Positions 13,861 to 19,229 of a stretch of 36,327 nt of DNA are shown piece after piece. Location: the IMG/VR virus record IMGVR_UViG_3300020205_002432, positions 1 through 36,327 of that record; one strand, given 5' to 3'. Position numbers and translations under genes: made by a program. The notes beneath the pieces were generated by a model. The model searched no databases and had not been told where the DNA came from. It worked only from the letters and a program-made list of their open reading frames with translations. This DNA is from a virus. Positions within the stretch are counted from its first letter, which is position 1. Each line of letters opens with the position of its first letter.

Positions 13861-14051
13861 AACATGGGCTGAAATAACGCCCCGTGCAGGTGAAATGCCT
13901 GTCCTAAACTAAGGTTTAGGTTTGCCTATATTATATTTTGACCCTAAGTCAAAGCAGATGAAGAAACCAAGTGTGTGCACACGCAAAAGTTTCAGGACTT
14001 GATCCCATCTATGCCTGCCAGACAAAGTGTTTTATAGGTAAACCTAAACCT
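13861..14051 (+). ncRNA. Switch-like leader RNA with competing helices
   Basis: Directly after the tRNA come three small hairpins: GGGC/GCCC (13866-13882), CAGG/CCTG (13887-13901) and CCTAAAC/GTTTAGG (13903-13920). The last arm also belongs to a 17-bp helix, AGGTTTAGGTTTGCCTA (13912-13928) with TAGGTAAACCTAAACCT (14035-14051), fully paired with one G-U. The hairpin and the long helix cannot form together. The long helix ends 9 nt before the GGAG of the 14073 gene. The region also holds a GACCCTAAG word and a GTGTGCACAC palindrome (about 13971-13982). Confidence 0.65.
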
Positions 14052-14072
14052 TTATTTTATGGAGAAAGAAAA

Positions 14073-14282
14073 ATGAGTGATGGTGGTAAAGGATCAAGCC
14101 CAAGACCTATTAGTGTAACTAATGAAGAGTACGCTAATCGTTGGGATGCTATTTTTGGTAGAGATCAAATAACTGAAAAAGCCAAGCAAGAACGTGCACT
14201 AGACGAAATGGTACGTATTAGTCAAGAAATGGGATTGTATGATGACATTTATGAGTTTGATAGTTTTACTAAAATTTCATAA
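14073..14282 (+). CDS. Conserved small phage protein, unknown function
   Basis: This 69-residue protein begins MSDGGKGSSPRPISVTNEEY and continues ANRWDAIFGRD, a signature shared by small proteins of many unrelated phages. I start at 14073, where TGGAGAAAGAAAA gives a clear ribosome-binding site; an upstream in-frame start at 13971 lies in the leader RNA. Function unknown. Confidence 0.85.
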   Translation: MSDGGKGSSPRPISVTNEEYANRWDAIFGRDQITEKAKQERALDEMVRISQEMGLYDDIYEFDSFTKIS

Positions 14283-14284
14283 AT

Positions 14285-14626
14285 ATGCTAAGTAATAAAC
14301 TTAAAGAAATTTATTTTGATTATACAGTTGAAGTATATCAGTTTTTATGTTTGTTTTTTGCAGTTACAGTATTAATACTATTAGGTATACTAGAATTTAA
14401 AAGTGGCGTTATGGAAGGTTATAAACACTCACTAGTTTTACTAAAAACTCGTAGTGACCAACAAGTTAGAGAAATTACAATTCTTCAAGAACAGTATAAA
14501 CTTCAACAACAAGAAGTTGCTCAATTAAAAGCTAGAGTTGTCTCTGCTGATAATAATATTCGTAAAGATATAGAAGATTTGAAGACAAAAGTAAATCCGC
14601 CTATTAAACAACTTAAACGTCAATAG
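14285..14626 (+). CDS. Membrane-anchored coiled-coil protein
   Basis: This 113-residue protein has a short N-terminal tail, one membrane helix (about residues 18-38: VYQFLCLFFAVTVLILLGIL) and a long charged coiled coil (about 50-105). This topology fits an inner-membrane spanin (Rz-like), but no outer-membrane lipoprotein partner is visible nearby, so the call stays structural. Confidence 0.75.
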   Translation: MLSNKLKEIYFDYTVEVYQFLCLFFAVTVLILLGILEFKSGVMEGYKHSLVLLKTRSDQQVREITILQEQYKLQQQEVAQLKARVVSADNNIRKDIEDLKTKVNPPIKQLKRQ

Positions 14627-14643
14627 GCTATAAAAATTTTCAT

Positions 14644-14672
14644 TTGAACTCTTAATCAAATTTCTGTATAAT
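14644..14672 (+). promoter_or_regulatory. Sigma70-type promoter for the tRNA cluster
   Basis: TTGAAC is followed after 17 bp by TATAAT, 14 bp before tRNA-Tyr. It probably drives Tyr-Leu-Asp-His-Glu and what follows. Confidence 0.85.
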
Positions 14673-14685
14673 TGATACATAAACT

Positions 14686-14773
14686 GGATGAGTAGACCCG
14701 TAATGGTATCGGGGGCAGACTGTAAATCTGCTGTCTTATGACCTTGTTTGTTCGAATCAATCGTCATCCACCA
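14686..14773 (+). tRNA. tRNA-Tyr (GTA)
   Basis: Class II tRNA with a long variable arm. Acceptor GGATGA/TCATCC (pair 7 is a G-G mismatch), anticodon stem GCAGA/TCTGC, loop CTGTAAA giving GTA, T loop TTCGAAT, encoded ACCA. Confidence 0.93.
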
Positions 14774-14778
14774 GTTAT

Positions 14779-14862
14779 GCGAGTATGGGGGAATTGGTAG
14801 ACCCAGGAGACTTAAAATCTCCCGCTTGTAGCGTATCGGTTCGACTCCGATTACTCGTACCA
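14779..14862 (+). tRNA. tRNA-Leu (TAA)
   Basis: Acceptor GCGAGTA/TACTCGT, anticodon stem GGAGA/TCTCC, loop CTTAAAA giving TAA, class II variable arm, T loop TTCGACT, encoded ACCA. It lies 5 nt after tRNA-Tyr. Confidence 0.93.
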
Positions 14863-14913
14863 TTAGTTCCCTTGATTGACGGGCGGCGGAATAAATAGTC
14901 AATCACCAAATTA

Positions 14914-14988
14914 GGTCTTAAAGTGTTCATGGACGCACACAACACTGTCACTGTTGAAGAAGGGGATCGTTACCCCTTGAGACCGCCA
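14914..14988 (+). tRNA. Divergent tRNA-Asp (GTC)
   Basis: Acceptor GGTCTTA/TGAGACC, D stem GTG/CAC, anticodon stem CAACA/TGTTG with loop CTGTCAC giving GTC, T stem AGGGG/CCCCT, discriminator G and encoded CCA, all as in tRNA-Asp. The T loop is ATCGTTA instead of TTCRANN, so standard finders could score it low or miss it. An 8-bp inverted repeat TGATTGAC/GTCAATCA lies just upstream (about 14873-14905). Confidence 0.82.
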
Positions 14989-15002
14989 AAATTTTCTTTG
15001 GT

Positions 15003-15076
15003 GTGACTATATTGTAATGGTAGCAACACAGATTGTGATTCTGTTAGTGTGAGTTCAATTCTCACTAGTCACCCCA
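15003..15076 (+). tRNA. tRNA-His (GTG)
   Basis: Acceptor GTGACTA/TAGTCAC, anticodon stem ACAGA/TCTGT, loop TTGTGAT giving GTG, C73 discriminator and encoded CCA. The base before position 1 is T, so the G-1 usual for tRNA-His is not encoded. Confidence 0.92.
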
Positions 15077-15092
15077 AAGAAAATTTAATAAT

Positions 15093-15168
15093 GTCCCGTT
15101 CATCTAGCGGCCTAGGATAGTGCCCTTTCACGGCATTCACACCAGTTCGAATCTGGTACGGGACGCCA
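15093..15168 (+). tRNA. tRNA-Glu (TTC)
   Basis: Acceptor GTCCCGT/ACGGGAC, anticodon loop CTTTCAC giving TTC, T arm CCAG-TTCGAAT-CTGG, G73 and encoded CCA. Confidence 0.95.
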
Positions 15169-15181
15169 CTTATAAGTATAT

Positions 15182-15328
15182 ATGTCAAAAATTTCAATAC
15201 AAATACCTGAAGAATTACGAATAAAATTAAAAGTAATAGCCTTAGAGCAAAATATTACATTAAATGAAGTAATAGTACGCGCAATTAAACTTAAATTAAA
15301 GGAATTAAAAAATGACGGATCGTTTTGA
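15182..15328 (+). CDS. Ribbon-helix-helix (Arc/CopG-like) protein
   Basis: This 48-residue protein starts with a beta-strand pattern (SKISIQIPEELRIKLKVIAL) followed by the second helix after a turn (EQNITLNEVIVRAIKLKLKE). This is the classic dimeric RHH DNA-binding fold of Arc, CopG and small antitoxins. It lies among tRNA genes and overlaps the next gene by 17 bp. It could repress its own tRNA-cluster transcript; no toxin partner is recognisable. Confidence 0.75.
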   Translation: MSKISIQIPEELRIKLKVIALEQNITLNEVIVRAIKLKLKELKNDGSF

Positions 15329-15536
15329 CTTAGAACAACAAATTATGAATTGCTGGAATATCATTGAAGATATTAAATTGCTCAATACTTATGTATTGGA
15401 AGGTAAAATTGATGGTGGTGAAATGACTCAAGATGATATTTCAAACTACCTATTAGGATTAGAAACAATTTATGGTTTAAAATTTGACCAGATGTTTAAT
15501 ACATTTAGTACATTGGTTAATAATAAAAAAATGTAA
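15312..15536 (+). CDS. Conserved small phage protein
   Basis: This 74-residue protein begins MTDRFDLEQQIMNCWNIIED then IKLLNTYVLEG, a pattern recurring in small proteins of T4-like and other large phages with no known role. GGAATTAAAA precedes the ATG within the previous gene. It ends just before tRNA-Cys. Confidence 0.75.
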   Translation: MTDRFDLEQQIMNCWNIIEDIKLLNTYVLEGKIDGGEMTQDDISNYLLGLETIYGLKFDQMFNTFSTLVNNKKM

Positions 15537-15537
15537 T

Positions 15538-15613
15538 GTCGGTGTGACCCGAAAGGCTAGGGCGCGGATTGCAAATCCGTACTATGCAGGTTCGAGTCCT
15601 GCCACCGATTCCA
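15538..15613 (+). tRNA. tRNA-Cys (GCA)
   Basis: Acceptor GTCGGTG/CACCGAT, anticodon stem CGGA/TCCG with loop TTGCAAA giving GCA, T arm GCAGG-TTCGAGT-CCTGC, T73 and encoded CCA. It begins one base after the preceding stop codon. Confidence 0.94.
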
Positions 15614-15620
15614 TAACAAA

Positions 15621-15717
15621 GCACACTACTTGCCACTTAATTAATATATGTGGAGTCGTCTCGAGCACACCTTCCACGGGTAACTGGGAGCACCCAGCAT
15701 AGGTAGTGTGTTTTTTT
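15621..15717 (+). ncRNA. Branched RNA with terminator stem
   Basis: CACACTAC (15622-15629) pairs with GTAGTGTG (15703-15710), followed by seven T residues. Inside are CCAC/GTGG (about 15633-15653), GTGGA/TCCAC (about 15650-15676) and CTGGG/CCCAG (about 15684-15697), the second sharing sequence with the first. It ends immediately before the tmRNA acceptor piece. It may be a terminator for the tRNA transcript or a small RNA; it is not a tRNA. Confidence 0.55.
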
Positions 15718-15791
15718 ATGGTTGTATGAAATAGATAGAAAAGCGTTGTGGACGGGGGTGCGAATCCCCCCACCTCCACCTAATTGTTTTT

Positions 15792-15865
15792 GGGCATATC
15801 GTCCAAGTAGGACAGATAAACTCCGAATTTATCAAATGCGAGCGCGCATCTCGCTATGTCCACCA
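15792..15865 (+). tRNA. tRNA-like element (CCG anticodon) inside the permuted tmRNA
   Basis: Within the intervening segment is a 74-nt cloverleaf: acceptor GGGCATA/TATGTCC, D stem GTCC/GGAC, anticodon stem GATAAA/TTTATC with loop CTCCGAA giving CCG (Arg, codon CGG), T stem GCGAG/CTCGC and encoded ACCA. The D loop is short and lacks GG, and the T loop CGCGCAT lacks TTC, so the tertiary contacts of a normal tRNA are missing. It may be a divergent tRNA, a processing signal for RNase P and 3' nucleases, or a decayed tRNA. Confidence 0.65.
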
Positions 15866-16054
15866 ATATTTGTGGAATATCGAGAACAATTAGTTGGGGG
15901 TGTATAGTTTCGACATGGCGATAAGTACAAAAGTGGACAACTCGGAAAAGTGGAATCCGTTAGGACTGGGGGTATCTCGGTCGCAGAACACATCAAAAGT
16001 AAACGCAAACGACTCACAGTTCGCATTGGCAGCCTAAACGCTGACTAGGGTTTT

Positions 16055-16087
16055 GTCAAGTTTTCCTCGTAACAGAATAAACTTGAC
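16055..16087 (+). terminator. 9-bp hairpin at the 3' end of the tmRNA
   Basis: GTCAAGTTT (16055-16063) pairs perfectly with AAACTTGAC (16079-16087). It marks the probable 3' boundary of the mRNA piece; the T tract is missing, so it may be a processing or stabilising stem rather than a terminator. A GACCCTAAA word overlaps the 3' arm. Confidence 0.5.
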
Positions 16088-16110
16088 CCTAAATTTTATA
16101 AGGTAAAACA

Positions 16111-16695
16111 ATGCTAGAAGACATTATTAAACTCCCAGAAACATCCAGTGAATTTTTTACTAAAAATACTGGCAATCAATATGAATTTTACCTTAGCGGA
16201 GAAATTAAATCGCCAGATAATTATACAGCATGGTTTGATGTAATCAGAAATGCTAGAGAAATGGATACTATTAAAATTTATATTAATAGTTCTGGCGGAG
16301 ATTTATATACTGCACTTCAATTTTTACGTGTAATGGGTGAGTGCGAAGGTCATTTAGTTACTAGTGTAGAAGGTTCTTGTATGAGTGCTGCTACTATGAT
16401 TTTTTTAAGTGGTCATGAGTATCAAGTAACACCCCATAGTCTATTTATGTTTCACAATTATAGTGGAGGCGTATTTGGTAAAGGTGGAGAACAGTATGAT
16501 CAAATTCAGTATGAGCGTTCTTGGAGCGAGAAGTTCATGAATGAAGTCTATAAAGATTTCTTAACCACAGAAGAAATTCAATCTATGTTAAATAACAAAG
16601 ATATTTGGATGACTTCAGAACAAGTATTAGAGCGTATCGAAAAGGTAATGAAAAAATTACATGAAGAACAACAAGCATTGGAGACTAATAGCTAA
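16111..16695 (+). CDS. ClpP-like serine protease
   Basis: This 194-residue protein has the ClpP fold and triad: INSSGGDLYTALQF (about 59-72), GSCMSAATMIFLSG with Ser92, PHSLFMFHNYSGG with His115, and NNKDIWMTSEQVLE with Asp164. ClpP forms a two-ring tetradecamer degrading proteins fed by ClpX or ClpA. The phage supplies no unfoldase here, so it would need the host's. AAGGTAAAAC precedes the ATG. It follows the tmRNA directly, linking tag and protease. Confidence 0.9.
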   Translation: MLEDIIKLPETSSEFFTKNTGNQYEFYLSGEIKSPDNYTAWFDVIRNAREMDTIKIYINSSGGDLYTALQFLRVMGECEGHLVTSVEGSCMSAATMIFLSGHEYQVTPHSLFMFHNYSGGVFGKGGEQYDQIQYERSWSEKFMNEVYKDFLTTEEIQSMLNNKDIWMTSEQVLERIEKVMKKLHEEQQALETNS

Positions 16696-16825
16696 AGCGC
16701 TAGGAAATAAAGCTGGCGCTAGCGATTCAGAAAGTGATAAAATTGCTTTAATTAGATTAGCTATTGTTTTAGTATACGTTATAACAAATTTATTTATAAT
16801 TGCTAGTGTAATGCATCACTGGTAG
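16661..16825 (+). CDS. 54-residue single-span membrane protein
   Basis: This short gene (MKNNKHWRLIAKALGNKAGA..., then a hydrophobic span IRLAIVLVYVITNLFIIASV, about residues 30-50) starts inside the end of the ClpP-like gene and stops one base before tRNA-Gly. The basic N-terminus suggests N-in topology. No family is recognised; a membrane partner of the protease is only speculation from position. Confidence 0.6.
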   Translation: MKNNKHWRLIAKALGNKAGASDSESDKIALIRLAIVLVYVITNLFIIASVMHHW

Positions 16826-16826
16826 T

Positions 16827-16900
16827 GCGGGATTGGTATAGGGGTTGTGCCCTAGTCTTCCAAACTAGAGAGATCAGTTCGAGCCTGATATCCCGCTCCA
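16827..16900 (+). tRNA. tRNA-Gly (TCC)
   Basis: Acceptor GCGGGAT/ATCCCGC, anticodon stem CTAGT/ACTAG with loop CTTCCAA giving TCC, T arm ATCAG-TTCGAGC-CTGAT, T73 and encoded CCA. Confidence 0.95.
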
Positions 16901-16912
16901 CAAGGAAACAGA

Positions 16913-17488
16913 ATGTCTAATATATTTTTTGCAAGTGACCATCACTTTCATCATGCTAATATTTTAAAATTTAAACGAGACGATGGAACACCATTGCGTG
17001 TATTTGATGATGTTAGTCACATGAATGAATATATGGTTATGCAACATAACCGAACAGTACAGCCTAATGATAAAGTTTACTTCTTAGGTGACATTACTAT
17101 GCCTAAAACAGCAGACGCATTAAAAATCTTAGGCAGAATGAATGGCGAAAAGATTTTAATTAAAGGCAATCACGATGGTTGCAAAGTATCTCAGTATATG
17201 GAATACTTTAAAGATATTCGTGGTGTATACCATATTGAAGGGTTTGTAATGAGTCATGTACCATTACATCCAGATTCATTAGATCGCTGGGGAATTAACT
17301 TACACGGACACTTACATCAAAGACAGGTATTACTGGATAATAAACATCCTGATACTAGATACTTTAGTGTATGTATGGAACGATTAGATGATTATCAACC
17401 AATTTCGTTAGAAGAAATCAAAAAACAATGCTTAGTGCGAGAACAACACTCACAATACTTTTTTGAATTTGATAAAAATAAGGGCTGA
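16913..17488 (+). CDS. Calcineurin-like phosphoesterase
   Basis: This 191-residue protein has metal-binding motifs ASDHHFHHANI (D9, H11), FLGDIT, LIKGNHDG (G-N-H-D, about 84-91), MSHVPLHP and NLHGHLHQ. It belongs to the short phage/bacterial metallophosphatase group; the substrate is unknown. CAAGGAAACAG precedes the ATG, 12 nt after tRNA-Gly, and its last codons overlap tRNA-Met. Confidence 0.9.
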   Translation: MSNIFFASDHHFHHANILKFKRDDGTPLRVFDDVSHMNEYMVMQHNRTVQPNDKVYFLGDITMPKTADALKILGRMNGEKILIKGNHDGCKVSQYMEYFKDIRGVYHIEGFVMSHVPLHPDSLDRWGINLHGHLHQRQVLLDNKHPDTRYFSVCMERLDDYQPISLEEIKKQCLVREQHSQYFFEFDKNKG

Positions 17489-17556
17489 TAGCTTAATGGT
17501 AAAGCGTCCGACTCATAATCGGTTGAGTCTTGGTTCAATTCCAAGTCAGCCCACCA
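17482..17556 (+). tRNA. tRNA-Met (CAT), overlapping a CDS end
   Basis: Acceptor GGGCTGA/TCAGCCC, anticodon stem CCGA/TCGG with loop CTCATAA giving CAT, T arm CTTGG-TTCAATT-CCAAG, A73 and encoded CCA. The first seven bases are also the last codons and stop of the preceding phosphoesterase gene. It could be elongator Met, or Ile if the C is converted to lysidine. Confidence 0.93.
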
Positions 17557-17583
17557 AACCCAGCTTTAAGCTGGGTTTTTTGT
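17557..17583 (+). terminator. Intrinsic terminator ending the tRNA region
   Basis: AAACCCAGC/GCTGGGTTTTTTG with a 5-6 nt loop, directly after the tRNA-Met CCA. Confidence 0.92.
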
Positions 17584-17598
17584 TGCAAAAATATTTAT

Positions 17599-17627
17599 TT
17601 GATTTTGATAGTTATTTTTGATATAAT
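17599..17627 (+). promoter_or_regulatory. Sigma70-type promoter
   Basis: TTGATT is followed after 17 bp by TATAAT, restarting transcription after the terminator for the genes from 17664. Confidence 0.75.
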
Positions 17628-17663
17628 ATAGTCTCTGAAACAATTTTAAACAGGAAATATAAA

Positions 17664-18017
17664 ATGAAAATTTACGTTGGTTACATTGATAGCAGTGAAG
17701 TAGATGAGTTTGGCGAAGATGGTCTTATTGGCCCAACTACTGATGGTAACTACTATGGGCAGTATGTAGAATTTGGAACAAACGCTGGCGGCTTAGATGA
17801 AGTTGCTATTGGTGATGGTTGTAATCGCATGGTTCCAATTAATGTTGAAGCTCTTCCAGACCTTATTGCTGCATTGCAGGAAGTACAAAACAATGTTGAA
17901 AAAATTGCTGAAGCTAAGCGTTTGAAAAAACAAATGAAGGGTGATGGAGTAGCATATGTGGAAGATGAAGAAGTCCTCTGGGACTGGCAACAATCCTTTC
18001 AAGGTTCTGGTTGGTAA
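17664..18017 (+). CDS. Unknown acidic protein
   Basis: This 117-residue protein has a beta-rich N-terminal half (MKIYVGYIDSSEVDEFGEDG...) and a helical middle (PDLIAALQEVQNNVEKIAEA). It ends DWQQSFQGSGW. CAGGAAATA precedes the start. No family is recognised. Confidence 0.75.
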   Translation: MKIYVGYIDSSEVDEFGEDGLIGPTTDGNYYGQYVEFGTNAGGLDEVAIGDGCNRMVPINVEALPDLIAALQEVQNNVEKIAEAKRLKKQMKGDGVAYVEDEEVLWDWQQSFQGSGW

Positions 18018-18222
18018 TTTAACAACCGAGTGGAGACCAGTATCGTTAGAATATTTAAAAGAAATACACGATACTATCAACGCAGAATCAGACATAATTA
18101 AAACTTATGGCGACGCTTTTGATATACTAGAGTATTTAGCTAATGCTAAAGTAGTAGATCTAGAAATGATCGATGGCAATGAAAGTATTTATAAAATAAG
18201 AAAGGTAGATTATAGTGGCTAA
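17956..18222 (+). CDS. Unknown small protein
   Basis: This 88-residue protein (MWKMKKSSGTGNNPFKVLVG...) overlaps the previous gene by 62 bp, with GGAG placed for the ATG at 17956; ATG 17965 is an alternative. The long overlap argues for a real dual-frame stretch or the later start. Soluble; no family is recognised. Confidence 0.65.
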   Translation: MWKMKKSSGTGNNPFKVLVGNLTTEWRPVSLEYLKEIHDTINAESDIIKTYGDAFDILEYLANAKVVDLEMIDGNESIYKIRKVDYSG

Positions 18223-18610
18223 ATCTGGAAGCAAATCGCAGGATGGTTATTATAGTAGTTATAAAGCAACAAGTAAGTGGTTAAGTAATCGTAAGCGTAG
18301 GCTTGAAAAATTACTTAAGACCCAGCCTAATAACGAACAAATTAAAGAAGCTTTAAAAAATCTAAAGTATCGTAGAAAAATACCAGTAGGTAAATCTATT
18401 TGGTCAAAACGAAATATTGAAATAGCTAAATTATTTAAATTATTTAATGGCTTTGCTAGTCATGATTTATTTAGTAGTAATCCTCAAGTACAAAGTTCCG
18501 CTTTGATGGCGCGTAGAGGTAATTCAAATCATAAAGTTCCCGAAGGCAAAGTTAACTTTAGTTTAGGTGCTAGAGCGCACGACTCTAAAGGTAACTCAAT
18601 ATGGGGTTAA
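18215..18610 (+). CDS. Unknown very basic protein
   Basis: This 131-residue protein starts with GTG after AAAGGTAGA. It is rich in Lys, Arg, Ser and Asn (KWLSNRKRRLEKLLKTQ), suggesting nucleic-acid binding. No family is recognised. It overlaps the previous gene by 8 bp and the next by 10 bp. Confidence 0.7.
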   Translation: MAKSGSKSQDGYYSSYKATSKWLSNRKRRLEKLLKTQPNNEQIKEALKNLKYRRKIPVGKSIWSKRNIEIAKLFKLFNGFASHDLFSSNPQVQSSALMARRGNSNHKVPEGKVNFSLGARAHDSKGNSIWG

Positions 18611-18864
18611 TTGAATATTATATTATCTTTGCGTTAACAACTGGATTAACTAGTTGTTATTTATTTCTAGTACCTGCAATTAAAAAAGCAAAAGAACAAA
18701 AAATTATAAATAGTTTTACTGTGAATACTAATTTAAGTTACTTAATTTATATTCTTAGTACTGCTGCTTTTGCTCCATTAACTATTTTTCCTATTATATT
18801 TGATACAAGTGGTATTAAATTTATGACAGGAATTGAAAAGGTAGTACTAGAACCAAACGAATAA
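18601..18864 (+). CDS. Two-span membrane protein
   Basis: This 87-residue protein has two hydrophobic helices (about residues 4-26 and 47-67) separated by a Lys-rich loop (KKAKEQK), so the loop is likely cytoplasmic. Two-span small proteins can be holins or exclusion proteins, but no lysis gene stands beside it. Confidence 0.7.
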   Translation: MGLIEYYIIFALTTGLTSCYLFLVPAIKKAKEQKIINSFTVNTNLSYLIYILSTAAFAPLTIFPIIFDTSGIKFMTGIEKVVLEPNE

Positions 18865-18874
18865 AAATTTACAT

Positions 18875-18903
18875 TTGACGCTATATCTCAAACATTATAT
18901 AAT
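18875..18903 (+). promoter_or_regulatory. Sigma70-type promoter
   Basis: TTGACG is followed after 17 bp by TATAAT, in front of the gene at 18936. Confidence 0.9.
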
Positions 18904-18935
18904 ATATACTTAATCGAAATCAATAAAGGCAAACC

Positions 18936-19208
18936 ATGAAATTTGTAGAATTTAAATATACTAAAACTGACGGCTCAGTCTCCGACCGAGCAATTATTGA
19001 GTTAGTAACTCCTACTAAATATATTGAAGGTATTGACGTAAGTCAAATGCCTGAAAATGAATTTGCAGATTTTTGCCGTGAGTTCTCAGCATTAAAAGCT
19101 GTTCAGCATGAAGAAACTATGGCAATGCTTAATCAATTTGATTTAAAACACAACTATCGCAAATTTATTCCAGAACAAATGACTAATGTTGTTTCGGAAT
19201 TCGTATAA
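18936..19208 (+). CDS. Conserved phage protein, unknown function
   Basis: This 90-residue protein (MKFVEFKYTKTDGSVSDRAI..., ending HNYRKFIPEQMTNVV) resembles small uncharacterised proteins of other phages with an N-terminal F-x-Y-T-K-x-D-G-S start. AAAGGCAAACC precedes the ATG. It is the first gene after a strong promoter. Confidence 0.75.
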   Translation: MKFVEFKYTKTDGSVSDRAIIELVTPTKYIEGIDVSQMPENEFADFCREFSALKAVQHEETMAMLNQFDLKHNYRKFIPEQMTNVVSEFV

Positions 19209-19229
19209 ACATAACTAAGGAAACTTAAA

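Larger units (their letters stand above)
15718..16090 (+). ncRNA. ssrA: Circularly permuted (two-piece) tmRNA gene
   Basis: The 3' acceptor piece comes first (about 15718-15780): GGAC, T stem GGGGG/CCCCC with loop TGCGAAT (15754-15770), acceptor strand CACCTCC (15771-15777), then A-CC. The mRNA piece starts at 15896 with GGGGGTG, which pairs with CACCTCC over 7 bp, followed by the conserved TTTCGAC. P2 pairs CGTTGTG (15744-15750) with CATGGCG (15914-15920) and GTTGT (15721-15725) with ACAAC (15937-15941). The tag frame 16005-16037 encodes ANDSQFALAA and a stop; a CAGC/GCTG hairpin around the stop matches P5 of known tmRNAs. The product would rescue stalled ribosomes and tag nascent peptides for proteolysis. 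The full CCA is not encoded. Confidence 0.9.

Noticed and set aside
14285-14626. Firm call as inner-membrane spanin
   Set aside because: The topology fits, but no outer-membrane spanin or lysis cassette lies next to it.
14525-14902. 125-codon minus-strand frame
   Set aside because: It is antisense to tRNA-Tyr and tRNA-Leu and to the coiled-coil gene, so it is a shadow of structured RNA genes.
15621-15717. Possible tRNA before the tmRNA
   Set aside because: No D or anticodon arm fits, there is no CCA, and the 3' stem is followed by a T tract.
15722-15907. 61-codon plus-strand frame
   Set aside because: It spans the tmRNA acceptor piece and the nested cloverleaf; the RNA explanation fits every base better.
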